A DNA stretch of 64,000 nucleotides from Nilaparvata lugens (GCF_014356525.2 NC_052511.1:14555942-14619941), one strand, 5' to 3'; shown: positions 1-12,298, counted from the stretch's first letter. Translations and numbers: made by a program. The notes: generated from the letters alone by a model not told the origin.

Positions 1-1102
1 ACAGTTCAAAAGATAGCACAATGCAATCTTTTCTCTATGGTTTTAAGAAGACCTGTTTTTGTGACATAGGTACCGTCACATACCGTGCCGGTACGCCATA
101 CCAGCGCCTCTCTGGACAAAAAATAAAAGAAGTTTTGATTTATTCCTTCGGAATTCTTAACCCTTTAAATTTGTCCTGCTCCCAAATAGCTCTAAAACAA
201 TTTTTTAAACTAAATCTGAAAAGTTCTCGCGGGGTAGATCCCCTTCTGAATACCTCCAGACACCAACCCCCCCTTCCACGAAACTTTGCGTACCGGAATA
301 TTTATTGTTACAAAAACAGCACTGGTTTGATAAAAAAATTGGAAAAGTCTGCTTCTCTATAAACTGATTTGCACCTAGTAATTCTCTATGATTTCTTAAA
401 GTCCAAAGTATCACCGGAATTTAGAACTTTTTGGGTCTCTCGTGTAATATTTAAAAAATAATCAATCTCTTCAGTGAATAGATTATCAAGTGCCTACCCA
501 TTCGCTTCAAATACAAAGCTTGAGTTTTTTATCCATTCCATACTATACAATCTCAATAGCTCTATGCTTGCTTCCAATTTGTGTGAAAATCGTATCCACG
601 AGGCATTGAGGCGTTGAGGTGTTTGTTAGTAAAGGGCAATTCAATGAACTAGTACCGTACAAGAAAATGGATAAAAAAGTACTGAACGTTGAACAAAAAC
701 GTATTCAATTGAGCACCTAGTACTAATTTTATAGTATGTTATTCGCTAATTTTTCATGATACAAAAAATAATTGTTGAAAGCATAATCTCTTTTCTGAAT
801 GAACGTTTGCACAAATCTTACTATCGTCACTATCTTATTTCATTTCTAGTAACCTAGATGCAAAGTGCATACGTTGCAGAAATAATAATTTCTGATCATT
901 TTTCAAAGATATGAAAAATACAATAGCTGACAAGAAGCCGTTCTATCAGCGAAAATTATCGATGGACTGATCATTGTAATTACCAGTATATTGATTCTCA
1001 ACGTTAGATTGAAGGAATCCTCCGCTACGTTTGAAATACTTTCTCGCAACACATTATGCTGATGAAGTGGTATTTCCATCTTTGTCAGGCTAAAGCAAGC
1101 AT
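1..1102. other. Left flank, 3' of the CAP gene
   Basis: AT-rich sequence with short chance open frames and no family resemblance. It probably includes the CAP gene's 3' UTR next to position 1103, but I could not place its poly(A) signal. Confidence 0.4.
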
Positions 1103-1260
1103 CTATCGCCTTCTCTTTCTTCCGTATCTATTTCTGTATCCTCCATAGTAGTTGCTGTATCCTGAATAGCCTGAATAACCACTAGAATATCCTGAATAGC
1201 CTCCATAACCAGCCGATCCACCTGATGAATAGCATGAGCTTGACGATGTACCTGGTAGTT
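1103..1260 (-). CDS. CAP gene, exon 8: Gly/Tyr/Ser-rich C-terminal tail
   Basis: Joined in phase to exon 7 through a TTATTTTCAG acceptor. It reads GTSSSSCYSSGG, then repeated GYSGYSSGYSGYSGYS blocks, then NRYGRKRRR and TAG at 1105-1103. The repeats are low-complexity and the tail lies outside the CAP domain. The alternative frame also stays open but is less consistent with the splice phase. No clear poly(A) signal was found close downstream. Confidence 0.75.
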
Positions 1261-4200
1261 CTGAAAATAAAAAATATTTTTATCAAAAACTGTTGACATT
1301 TTTTAGAATAAAATAAGGGATAATACTGGGAAATAAATAAGGAAAACACCCTTTGCTTGAATTAAAGAAAATTAATGTGATGTGATTTCAAGAAAAATAT
1401 TACCGTATTGAATCAAATTCTGATTTCAAGAAGTATTAAATACAATACTGTATCTACACCATACTGTAATACCTCCAACACCATATTTTTTATAAAATCA
1501 ATTTTCGAGCATTTCCTATAATTTTATGGAATTTATTCTACTTTGGTATGAACAATCATTGTTAATAATGGTATGTATGGAAATTGTTAATAAAGTTGCA
1601 TTTTCCATTGTTCACAAAAATTGAAAACTCAAGTAACTAAAGTTCAACTACTTATCAATTTCATTTACTACTAAATGGTACTAATTTTTTAGTTTCTCTT
1701 TAAGGCAATATTATTTTCACGACCACTCACCACATAATCCACTGTATTTTCTGGAAGGTGTGGCACCTATTTGGGCGCAAGATTGAGGTCCTGGTCTGTA
1801 TGGTGATTTACCAACAACATTTCCTCTGCAAACAAAATAATTTTCAAATGAGAGACAGATAGTGTAGGGTACGTCATAAACAATCTAATGCAAGTCACTG
1901 AGAATATAATATTTTATTAATGAGGAATCTTATTTATTTGTTCGTAGATACAATCCCAAATCATATAAAAATATGATTGAGAAGGAACAACAGGCATGGC
2001 CCGGAATGAATGAATGAGAACTACACCACTCATTACAAGCTCAAGCTCGTATAATTATTATTAGAAACCACTTATTTTGACAAGGTGACACTCTACCCCT
2101 GCTACAATTTTTTCCTCAATTCCTTTGGCTATGCATTGCGAATTCCTCAAGAGTTACGTAACTAACTACTCTAAGGGAGAATAGAGGAGAGTAGAGAGTA
2201 ATGAGTAGAGGAGTTACGTAGAGTTACGAGAGTTACGAATTCGTATTTATTGAATCCTTAGCTATTTTAGAAGATTAAACCAATATGATTCAGTTCTACA
2301 GTATTTTTATATCAATGCATTTTTTGTCCAAGAACTGCTCCTCCAAACACGAATTCATGACTCATTTTTTACAAACTACACGAACTCCATTAGGAGGTAT
2401 ACTAATGCCAAATACCGTACAACATTTTTATCTCGCAAAACTCTGTGTCAGCGATTCATTGCATTTCTATTAGACAGTTTTGAAAGATATGTATGAAAAA
2501 TTCATCCCACATTCTACATCAATGGTACCGGATAATTTGAGTCCATTTCAATTTCCTACAACACTTGTGAAATTCACGGTAGCCTACTCTATAAAATTGG
2601 TGTAGGATACACAATCATAAAATGTACTTTTAATCGATCGCAATGAATGGAACAGGTATTTTAAAAATTAAATTCGATAAAACTTCTCGTGATACATGAT
2701 TCATAATGATGTAGCTTGTATCATCTTATAATAATATGTGTTATCATTCTATAAGCATTCATTGAATTTTAGCATGGAGAAGTACATTGTATTTTATGAT
2801 AGCCTACATTGTTAGTCTCTGATTCTACTCACCCAGGTCCGTAGTTGCAGACATACATCTTGGTGTTCCTAGTTCCATCTATGTATTGCGTATAGCCACA
2901 ACCAACAAGATGTGAATCACCCCACACCATCTGAAAAGTGTTCAATAACATATTAATAAACAATTATCACTGTATTCCTTTAAATAGTATGAAATAATGA
3001 AAAATACCTAATGAAATAATAAAGTAACCTCTCTCCCAAAAAAGTTTTTTGTGGAGCTTTCGCAGATCCAATTGTCTTGATTGTAGTGTAGAGTACTGAG
3101 CTTTGATCACAGAGTACTGAACGACGTTATTGTTTCTATTTTCTGTTTATTGATTTAGGAGTACTCTGAGCTCGCACGAAGATGCGTGTGCATACATCTT
3201 TCTAGTAGGAGCACATTTCTGTGCTGTGGAGAACTAGAGTAGCATCAAAGATGTGTGAACACAAAATTATTATATAATGTGAGTTGATGTTATCTCTGTG
3301 GAGTATTTAGTGGAGTATAATAGGTTATCATTGTAAAGTATTATTCCATAATTAGAGTACCAATTAATGATTAAAATAGGTCAGAAAATAGGAAAACTTT
3401 ATTCGGGACGTTGGCTGTGTATTCCAATCGTGTATTGTGGTTGTGTATTGAAGAATAATTAATCATTCCTCTGCTGACTGAATTATTTCGGACTAGCAGG
3501 TAACCCATGCTCTGCAAGGGTCGAATTAAAAACTTGACAAACTGAAAAATTGACCTCATAGAAACTTGAAGAATTTAAAATAGCCCTACAACCATTCTCG
3601 ATGAATTAAGAATCTATATGCAAAATTTCAAGTTGATCAGTCCAGTAGTAGTTCAGATGTGATGATCGTCATTCGTGAATTTCGTATACCGTACGTTTAT
3701 AAGCTGATTCTTTCCTTTATTATATTTTAGATGATCGAGAATGGACAATGTTATTTTAATGATTTCCAAGATCTCAGAAAACATATAAAACATCCATGAA
3801 TTCACTAGAGGATTTGGCTGAGCTATTGAAATGTTACTGTACCTGTGAGTAATGTCCAGCTCCCCCTCTGCCGAACGAGTAGTGATAGACTTCGCTGAAC
3901 CAGGCGTTGATTTGCGAACTGAAGTTGGGGGATTCTGCGTAGCTCCGACCTGAAGAGGACCACGTCTTGGCAATGTTCTGCCCCACGTGAAATCTGCCTG
4001 CAAAAATAAATTATCTATTTCAAAAATGAATAGTGTGAGACCGATGATTTTATCAAATATTTTTACTAAATAAAATTATCAATTTGGCAGAGGCTGGTTG
4101 ATGGAAGTTTTGAAATTGAATTGACACTCCACAAAATCAGAATAGCTCCGGTACATTAATAACTACTACTTCTACATATCATGAGAATAACAACTCTTTG

Positions 4201-4390
4201 TTAAATGATAGGGCCCTAAGATCACTATCCTTGGATTCTTCCCGTTAATTACTATTGATTAATGAATAATGAATTTTATTTCCACCACAGTAAACGAAGA
4301 AATTTCATAAGCACTTTTCGGAAATCAACTAACCACCACATCAAGTGAGCCTGGTATGTATGTGTATATGTATATATGTATGTATATATC

Positions 4391-4446
<56 letters not shown>

Positions 4447-7400
4447 ACGATTGACCATACATTTTGTTAAATGTCTTATGTCAATAAAGAAATTTATATT
4501 TCTATTTCTGGCTACTGTGTAATTATATAAGGCTATTGTGATTTGAATAAACACAAAATAATTTATTTCTCCTGTTTATATATTTATTTTTAGTTTAAAC
4601 TATTTTGTTTGAGTCAAGTCCACATAACTGTTCATAACATCGATACCGGTACTATAAGAGAGAGATACTGCGTCGTAATCCTATGAGTACGGTACTATAA
4701 CATTAGGTGCAGAAAGAAAAATCAACCCTCCTTCATCTCTATATATTTTATTATAATCGGACATCAATCTTTGATAATCTGAAAGCAAAAATTATCGTAT
4801 AAGTAGAAGTACCTAAGTTAGTTGACTTACCGACTCTTCTTGCATAGTTGGAATCATGACCAGCGGGACAGGAATCAGCCCAAGACTGTGCTTTCCTTGC
4901 TAGCTCTTCATCCCAAGCCTGAAAATAAATTAACAATTTAGAGAAGTGGAAACTAATCTGTAGTTGATGAATATCAAAAGTCTTACAGTTCTTCTATTCA
5001 CGCACTCAGTTGTACAAAAATTAAATTGAATTTATTCTCCTTGAAATGACCTACTCTAACGAAACAAATACTAAGAGAATCAATGGAATTATATGGTTGA
5101 ATCAAATTGGGTTTTCTTATAAGGGCGTAAAAGAATATTTGATTTGCTTTCTGGTGAGAGAATGAAATGTTTTTTTTTCACAGATGACAAGAATATGCGA
5201 TCTTGCAAAATGAAGGTACGGTAATTGTGTTTTACGGATTATAAGGTACAGATTTGAAAGGTTTTCATGATTTTTGCACTAGGATAATGGATATTCTGAA
5301 AGTGGTTCATTAAATTATTGGTCCATGATGCGAGTTTTCTACTTTTTGTACTAAAATCCTCTCAACTTTTAAGGATACGAACAGAACGTTCAGGTCGTTG
5401 TTTTGCTTTCAGTATAGGTCACGACAGTTTTCCGACCTAACAAACACACACTGTAAATAAAGAATGAGAGTGAACAGAGTGACAGAATGAATATAATATT
5501 TATAATATATATATATATTTATTCAAACGAAAATCCAAATTGAATGCTGTAAATCACCCCAAAGACTTCTGCTACTGCAAATATCGACAAATATTTGAAC
5601 AAATGCAATATCTCAGTAATTTCCATCTAGGCTATATTATTATCAACGAAATATTATAATCTCGGTCAAGTTTCAGTATGAAGACAATTTTTCTATTATT
5701 GCCAGCTGATTAGTGGCATCAATCGAAACCGAAGGCTAAACCGCGATCTACTCAATCTGCTCACACCATTTATCTACTTCAAAATGGATTGCTTTTGAAT
5801 GAACACTGAATATCTTATATTATGGAGATATCAACTCCCTCAATACCTACTCTCGAAACCTGTAGTTTCAAGTTTGAATATTACACCAAACTAGCTAAAA
5901 GGTTCAGTGGAGTCTGTTTTAGGTGAAAGTGATATTTGCCATGAATATTCTTACCATTTCGAGCATATTAGCAGCAGGCGGTTGACCACTAACTGATCCC
6001 CGAGCTACTCTTTGGCGCAGAGTGTTGTGAAGGGTGACGATGCTATCTTTCTCCTGACACGATAGACCACCACTTTCTGTAAAAAGCAATACGATTATTG
6101 ATTACAATAAATATATCAAGAAGTTGAGCGGTACTGTATGCAAATTCTATTGTTATGTATCACACAACCGCAACAATCTATATTGTGAATTTCATGGATA
6201 AAGTTCATCACAGATACAGTTCATCACAAGTACAGAAAACTATTATCTAGCAACCCCTTGGGTTCTTGAAAACTCTCTCAAGAGCTGTTGTATTGTAATC
6301 TTTGAAACCCGCAACTTTTAATTATACATGATTGTTGAAAATTATGAAAACAGCTAAATAGTAAATACTTCTCTTACAAGACTAATTTGACAGTAGGTTT
6401 CATTTGGGATCCTATTTGAAATGGAAAATTACTTTTCTGATTTTACTATGTCGCTTCAACATCTTCGATCCTCATATGAATCCAAATCCACGGTATAATT
6501 TTCATCTAAATACCTTTTTTTAATAATGAGAAGGTGGTAATGTGATACATGATTTTTTCGATAAAGAGTTCGAAGAGAAAATAATGGCTAAAACCGCACA
6601 TTGGTATATCAGTCCGTATAATTTTGTTGATGTAATGTTGTATATTTAACCAGCTGAAATCATGTGTCAACGCGTGTGATAGCTCCCAAATAGCCTTAGC
6701 TGGTTTTATTCCCATGAATGAATGAAAAAACTGTAGTAATTGGATGCATGCAATGAATTCTTCAGCAGATCAATATTCCTTCCAAAGTTATTGTAAAACA
6801 TACAAACAGAAGGACCTTGGCCTCCAGTATGTCAAAAGTAGGAACTCGCTAACGCTCGTTCAATCATATATAATGTCCTTCGAAATAAATATTTCATTGC
6901 AGTGTTGTCAATAGGTCGATTGAATAAAAACTAGAATCTAGTGGCTTATTGCTAGTCGAACTAGAATATAGCGGTCTGTTTCCTGTATGTCTTGATTTTG
7001 GAGATTTTTCATAATGAAAAGATCAAAGATTGAGTTTTGCAGTACGTTGAAAATTCAGAAGAAAGATTGGTAAAGTAACATTGAAGTCCTTTTCATGGTG
7101 AAAATGCTAACACAAATAAATAAATAAAAAAAAATGTTCACAGTTCAGATCTCTAGATGTTTCACATTTTTTGTTGAATGAAAATTATTACGTGTGTTAT
7201 TTGTTTTATTTTATATACTCACGTAATTTCTGGTAGCAAGCTCCATACACTCCCGATGTTTGAAATATGAGAATAAGAATCACATGGTATATCCTTGGGG
7301 TAGCATTCCTGTAAAAAAGCAAAACTCTCATACAAATTTTGGGAAAAAATTTGGGATAAGATCATTATTCCATTTTTCACAGCACGAAAACTCTCAATTC

Positions 7401-9419
7401 ATCCAACTCACATAAGCCTGTCTGGTCAGAAGTGCCATTAAAGTTTCATAAAGAAGAAGCTTCTTTTTTGTTAAAAATGAAAAATATCGAACGAATAATG
7501 ATATTTTGTACAGAGAAATAGAAGAGAGTCCTCCTATATCTATTTATTTGTTCAAATTTGGCACATTCTTTATATTGATAAGCATGTTACCAATAGAATT
7601 TAATTATCCACACCAGATCCGGTAGCAGTCGATTTCAAGCCAAGTTGAATAAAAACGCAAATTTATTCATTTTTTCTTGACACACTTGATTCGATCATGG
7701 CTCTCTTCTCCTTATGTTTTATTTTTCTCATGCTTTCTTTCCCAGATTTTCTTTTCTCGTGATCTTCTCTTCACTTTATCTTCCGTTATCCTTACACTCT
7801 CTTCCCTTCCCTCATCACAGAATACAAATAATATGTATTCTGTGCCCTTATCATTTGTTCTCCTATCGTCTCCTCCAATCGCTGTCTTTCTTCTCTCTCG
7901 TCTGGTCTCTCAAGACTATCATAAATGTTGATAATGCAGCGTTGAATATGCTGCTTCGAAACAAGTTTTCATATATTTTATGGGCACGATAAAATTCCCT
8001 ACGAGATTCTGCCCAATATTTTATTGGATTTTCTTCGATATATTCTATACATCAATTTAGCAGATTTTTCGCATAAATTCCAGACTCTTTTCCCATAGTC
8101 TCGGTATTTTCCCAGTCTTGGAGCTCATTGGCAGTTTGAAAACTTGTTCAAGTAGTATTTACCTGTTCTGGAAAGACAATGAACCTTGAACTTTATATCT
8201 AGGAATGAAAATGCTGTGGAGTGATCGATTGCAGTGGGAATATTGAGGCTAGCCATTATATTATTAACCACAGTGAGACTCACATCAAACTGTCTGCGTA
8301 TCCTATATGAACAGAATCAATGGTTCCCATTCAACCAATGCTGACAGTCTGAAGTATACTCACTGTAGATGCTGCTCTTGGAATCTATTCGATTCGATAA
8401 CTTGTCCTACATAATGGAACAAGCTTCACGCTATTCAGGATTTATCCACTACTATTGAATAGGCAAATATTTCATTTGAATTCACATAGCAGGCACTATT
8501 GTAGGCTCTTGAAAAGAAATTTATCAAATCACTAAAAATACTTGTTCAAGATTAAACTAAAATTTATTATGCTTCTCACAGAAGCTTCTAGAAGGTGAGT
8601 GTGAAGGCTATTTTTGTGGCTCATAGCTTGATGTTAAAGAATCTCTACGATTAAATTTGAAGTTTCAAAGAGAGCTCTCGAATTGAATGGTATGTAATGA
8701 ATCAAAATTATAGAAAATTGATGGAATAATTTGTGGGCAATTCAATAAACTTTCATAGTTGATGAATAATCCTTATTGCCTTCCTTAAGTGATATCCGCA
8801 TGAACTAAGAACCATCATTGTATTATTTGTTTATAATCAATAGATTATTATCATTCATAGAAAGGTGCTCATGATTTTGAATAGTTTCTTTTATTGTTCA
8901 AAAGATCGTCTGGGAGGTTCTAAATTTTCTCTCATGCAAGCCTACTTAGAATTCGGTTCACAGTCTTCATGGTATGAAGAACACGTTGGCAAGAGATCAT
9001 CTTGCGCTGTTTATACAGTTCTTCTTATTCGCGAACGATTTTTGGCAAGCAAATTGCTGTTTAAAATTCAGAATATTGATCGTTTGAAGTTTCTTCAAAG
9101 TTACAGTGAACACATGCTTAGTTTTTCCAAGAAATGGCGACCATTTGTTTCAAACTACTTCGAGCACAGAAAAGATACGTTGAGCTTAGTTCAAAGTGTA
9201 GTCTTTGAACTTCTGCTCAAAGTGTAAACGTAATTTTGCTGTGGTCTCTAAAAGAGCCGACTGACTAGCTATCTATGGTCTCAGCTTGTATGCATAGATC
9301 GATAGATCTCATGATACCTGTATAAATAGTATTCGCAGCATTAACCGTACCTTGATGAAATTTTATCACTATTTCTTTGCAAAAATCCACAAGATTGATA
9401 AGCAATTACAGTACTAAGC

Positions 9420-9455
<36 letters not shown>

Positions 9456-11046
9456 TGTTGAATCATGTGGGGTCCAACACGAAAAACAATTCTACCACCA
9501 AAGACCACAAAGACGATTGTATGAGATTCATACGTGAATTAATGCAAGGGATCTCTTAGTAAGTTACGGTATGTCATAATTTTTCAATTCACTAACAGCA
9601 TCAATGTTCTAAGGCACATTGACTGATTCTGGACGCCTTAATCGAGGTTCAACACTGAGAAAATTAGGTCCATGATCAAAATCACCGAACCAGCCTTAAA
9701 TAGTGGTTTTATATGGTGTTTCATTATCATTGCTTGAAGCGGAAGCGAATTCATCGGTGAGTTCTTGTCTCAATAATCCCACATTAAAGTGAATCATCCT
9801 TGCACGCAAGTGTTTTTGTGTTGTTTCTATTTCTTAGTTGAGGTACAATATATTTCCAAGACACTATAAAGAATACAAGTGGCATACATATTAAGAAATA
9901 AGTTCAAAGAAAGAAAGTTCTAAAAAGCGTCACACTTTTTTATTGTAATGTCAGATTTTACATAGCAAGATTCTATTTGTCAATTCACAAAATTTAAAGA
10001 GCAGCTCTCTTATTGATGATGACTATGTCTCATGCGAATGACCGATTGTCGGCCGACATTAAATCGTTCCAATACCCAGAATGTCTTCCGATTGGCTTAT
10101 TCTCTCAAAAAGCTGATTGTCAATCAGTAAGTGTGAAATCCTGCGTGGAGTGAGCCAGGGTTGCATCTCATCACCAATTATTTTCAATATGTACTCAGAA
10201 TACATTTTTGGGGAAGCGCTTGGAGACATAGATGAAGGTATCTCAATAAATGGAGTCAAACTTAACAACTTACGTTATGCAGATGATACCATAGTGTTCT
10301 CTGATTCAATTGATGGCCTGAAAATTTAGTGAATAGGATCACAGAAACAAGTAAAGTCTATGGCCTTGATATAAATACTAACAAGACAAAGCTCATGGTC
10401 ATTAGCAAAGAAAATATCGGAGGGGTCAACCTGTACATCAACCAGACAAGAATTGAACGAGTCTCACAATACACCTACCTGGGGACTATGATCAATGAGT
10501 CATGGGACAATTCTCAGGAGATCAGATGTCGGATTGGAAAAGTCAAAAGTGCTTTTTTAACAATGGGTTCAGTTTTCAGGAGCCATGATCTCACCCTAGG
10601 TACAAAGCTAAGGCTCCTTAAATGTTATGTGTATTCAGTGCTTCTGTATGGTGTAGAATCATGGACCCTGAAGGAGGACACAGTATCCAGGCCCAATGCA
10701 TTTGAATTATGGCTGTTCAGAAGAATCCTGAGGATTCCATGGACAGATAGAATTACCAACCATGAGGTGCTAAGGAGGATAAATACAGCCCCAGAACTGG
10801 TAAACCACATTAAATGTCGAAAACTTGAATATTTGGGTCATATAATGCGCAATAAAGGGAGAAACGAAATATTGCAAAGCATCCTCCAAGAGAAAATAGA
10901 AGGCAGGAGAGCTCCAGGAAGGAGAAGAATTTCCTGGTTGGCCAACCTCAGAGCATGGTTCGGAAAGAACCAATTCAATTGTTTCGGAGCGCAACCAACA
11001 AAGTAATAATAGCCAGAATGATCGCCAACATTCGTAACGAACACCC

Positions 11047-11077
<31 letters not shown>

Positions 11078-11302
11078 AAGAAGAAGAAGAAGAAGAAGAA
11101 GAAGAAGAAGAAGAAGAAGAAGAAGAAGAAGAAGAAGAAGAAGAAGAAGAAGAAGAAGAAGAAGAAGAAGAAGAGAGAAGAAGAAGAAGAAGAAGAAGAA
11201 GAAGAGAAGAAGAAGAAGAAAGAAGAAGAAGAAGAAGAAGAAGAAGAAGAAGAAGAAGAAGAAGAAGAAGAAGAGAAGAAGAAGAAGAAGAAGAAGAAGA
11301 AG

Positions 11303-11333
<31 letters not shown>

Positions 11334-12298
11334 GTGAAAACGACCATTCGCATGAATAAACTCCAATTGTTCACTTATAATAAATAATAGCTGGTGTAAT
11401 TATTGAAATTGAATTATCGTGTACAAAATTTCGTCAAACGACCTGTCCCTAGATGAAATGAGAAATTAAAATGTCAATGACCTATTCTATTCTTCGTCAA
11501 TGGAAATAATATTTGAAACATTGTATACCATACTGATCAACAATTCATTGATTTAATATTTATACTGATACTTCTACAATACTATTTGGAATGAGAGTCA
11601 ATTATTTTGATTGCATCCTATTCATTAAATATATCTATTTATGAAATCACTGGAGATTATAAAAACCGCGTCCTTTTACATCATGTTGGCTGCTTATGTC
11701 GCGATGTAAGATTTGAAATACATAACATTATAAAGTTGTCTAATTCAAATCATATTGATATGATGTAGCAGTCAATTCATTGATGATTAGTGGTTTTCAT
11801 AATATTTGGATTTCACAAGTAGGCTATATTTCAAGCACATTTCACGATCTCTATATTACCACATTATAAAATTGCTCCAACTTCATCCAATCAAGAGTGT
11901 TTTATACAGATCTGAAGGAAGTTTTCAAAATCTTTAAGCTATTTTGAAAAATATCACTCACTTGAATCATTATCAATATTAGATTCTTCTTCTTCTGGTG
12001 CCTATCCGTTACCGAAATGTTGGCAATCATTCTGGCAATTATAACTTTGTTGACAAATATTAGATTACGGTACATCAATTCAATTCTCACATGACTGCAA
12101 TAAAGTCTTGTAAAGTCCTATATATTGCAATTTTCCAAGTGCCGTACTGATTAGTGGATGCTGTGAATTGACCCTTGCCAATTTTGTAACATAATAGTTT
12201 ATTGATGAAGAACTACAATATAAATGGGACAATTGAAAATAATATTTTTTTTACAATGCTTACCTTGAGTCTCCCCCATAATCCTTAGTAGAGAACAT
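1103..12298 (-). CDS. CAP-superfamily secreted protein (antigen-5 / venom-allergen-like), 8 coding exons
   Basis: Spliced by hand from eight exons on the minus strand: 12264-12298, 7223-7308, 5955-6076, 4831-4918, 3843-3997, 2833-2930, 1731-1825 and 1103-1260. All introns are GT-AG, all phases agree and the sum is 837 nt (278 residues plus TAG). Residues 18-34 form a hydrophobic signal segment. The CAP domain covers about 50-205. His57 (in HNTLRQR), Glu146 (in WFSEV) and His159 (in GHYSQMVW) match the CAP cavity residues; the position often occupied by Glu in 'GEN' is Gln117 (VGQNIA). Both family signatures are present: GHYSQMVWGDS (158-168) and YVCNYGPGGNVVG (about 187-199). After the domain comes a Ser/Gly/Tyr-rich tail ending in RKRRR. 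The family is extracellular; insect members occur in saliva, venom and haemolymph, with no common enzymatic activity. The family call is very safe. The first exon is inferred from phase and a good promoter. Its actual role is unknown. Confidence 0.85.
1731..1825 (-). CDS. CAP gene, exon 7
   Basis: Starts with GNVVGKSPYRPG, the usual end of the CAP fold, and has two Cys (SCAQ and GLC) typical of the antigen-5 C-terminal region. Acceptor TTTGCAG, donor GTGAGT. Confidence 0.85.
2150..2240. repeat. Short imperfect GAGTTACG / GAGTAGAG repeat
   Basis: Within CAP intron 6. 'gagttacg' occurs four times, interspersed with gagtagag-like stretches. It looks like a small decayed minisatellite. Confidence 0.5.
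2833..2930 (-). CDS. CAP gene, exon 6
   Basis: Continues the first CAP signature (MVWGDSHLVGCGY) and ends in the second one (YVCNYGPG). The splice sites TTTTCAG and GTGAGT keep the frame. Confidence 0.9.
3492..3735 (-). mobile_element. Helitron-like non-autonomous element in CAP intron 5
   Basis: Read on the minus strand, it starts near a 'TC' in front of an ATATAATAAAGGAAAG-type 5' end. It continues through CATCACATCTGAACTACT and ends in CATGGGTTACCTGCTAGT. The same order of blocks occurs at 54412-54642. A TC start and a CTAGT end after a GC-richer stem are typical of Helitron-like elements. It has no coding capacity. The class is inferred; the repeat family itself is clear because several copies occur here. 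Confidence 0.55.
3843..3997 (-). CDS. CAP gene, exon 5 (cavity Glu and His)
   Basis: Carries VGQNIA, NAWFSEV (Glu146) and AGHYSQ (His159), the core of the CAP pocket. The donor is CAG|GTACAG. A Helitron-like repeat lies just beyond the donor, at 3492-3735. Confidence 0.9.
4352..4443. repeat. TA / TATG microsatellite
   Basis: Alternating tatg/tata repeats that become pure (TA)n over the last 40 bases or so, inside CAP intron 4. Confidence 0.9.
4831..4918 (-). CDS. CAP gene, exon 4
   Basis: Encodes the family's AWDEELARKAQSWADSC block, whose Cys is a conserved disulphide position. Splice sites are TTTTCAG and GTAAGT. Confidence 0.88.
5955..6076 (-). CDS. CAP gene, exon 3 (start of CAP domain)
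   Basis: Contains the family's opening helix with HNTLRQRVARG followed by PPAANMLEM. His57 is the first cavity His. The exon ends on a complete codon before GTAAGA. Confidence 0.88.
6800..6885 (-). repeat. Dispersed repeat with the GAACGAGCGTTAGCGAGTTC core
   Basis: The core, read on the minus strand, recurs in plus orientation at about 61285-61310, both times next to a 'ggcc' and 'ttgtccttctg'-like context. It is probably part of a dispersed transposon family; ends were not determined. Confidence 0.45.
7223..7308 (-). CDS. CAP gene, exon 2 (signal peptide)
   Basis: Encodes the hydrophobic signal core (IYHVILILIF) followed by a likely cleavage region (SGVYGACYQKL). Flanked by TTTTTTACAG acceptor and GTGAGT donor. 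The first Cys of the mature protein is here. Confidence 0.8.
8865..9227 (+). CDS. Orphan open frame of 120 codons in CAP intron 1
   Basis: This is one of the longest frames in the window that is not low-complexity. The product would have a Cys near the start, a hydrophobic/aromatic middle (YTVLLIRERF) and a basic KKWRPF stretch. I recognise no domain, signal peptide or transposase/RT motif. There is no evident promoter. It lies inside an intron on the opposite strand, so it could be a decayed insertion or chance. Low confidence that it is a gene. Confidence 0.2.
   Translation: MLMILNSFFYCSKDRLGGSKFSLMQAYLEFGSQSSWYEEHVGKRSSCAVYTVLLIRERFLASKLLFKIQNIDRLKFLQSYSEHMLSFSKKWRPFVSNYFEHRKDTLSLVQSVVFELLLKV
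9419..9455. repeat. (TAA)n microsatellite
   Basis: About 12 uninterrupted ATA/TAA units in CAP intron 1. Confidence 0.9.
10080..11048 (+). pseudogene. 5'-truncated, frameshifted RTE-like LINE reverse transcriptase
   Basis: Two frames together give the C-terminal half of a non-LTR reverse transcriptase. The first, from about 10117 to 10328, has RGVSQGCISSP and the catalytic YADD box (RYADDTIVFS). The second, 10329-11006, has GLDINTNKTKLM, the YTYLGTMI block, LLYGVESWTL and GHIMRNKGRNE. The frame breaks at about 10326 and again near 10970, after which VIIARMIANIRNEH continues in another frame. The endonuclease domain is missing, so this is a dead 5'-truncated copy. The 3' end runs into an AAG tract, as expected for RTE-type elements with microsatellite tails. 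It lies antisense inside CAP intron 1. RTE-like is inferred from motif style. Confidence 0.85.
11049..11332. repeat. (AAG)n tract, about 280 bp
   Basis: Nearly pure AAG with a few GAG phase shifts, directly after the LINE 3' end. It is strictly purine on the plus strand. The long Lys/Glu, Leu and Ser frames through it are artefacts of the repeat. Confidence 0.97.
11980..12055 (-). mobile_element. Short 3' end of a second RTE-like LINE
   Basis: The minus strand encodes NKVIIARMIANIS followed by a short AAG run at about 11985-11996, the same end as the LINE at 10.1-11.05 kb. It is a heavily 5'-truncated copy in the opposite orientation, 200 bp from CAP exon 1. Confidence 0.75.
12264..12298 (-). 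CDS. CAP gene, coding exon 1 (start codon)
   Basis: This exon carries only 35 coding bases: ATG at 12298-12296, 11 codons and two bases, followed by a strong GTAAGC donor. Its phase fits exon 2 exactly, and it sits 111 bases below a TATA/initiator pair. Exon 2 has no Met in the correct frame, so an upstream start exon is required. A second ATG in this exon is in the wrong frame: it would run into a stop inside exon 2. Confidence 0.7.

Noticed and set aside
8160..8200. Alternative first exon of the CAP gene (TATAAA at 8197 and AACAG|GTAAAT)
   Set aside because: No ATG in the right frame, and the TATA-initiator spacing is only 17 bases. The 12264-12298 exon fits in phase and has a proper promoter.
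10838..11374. Long frames of poly-Lys/Glu, poly-Leu and poly-Ser on both strands
   Set aside because: They are all readings of the AAG microsatellite.
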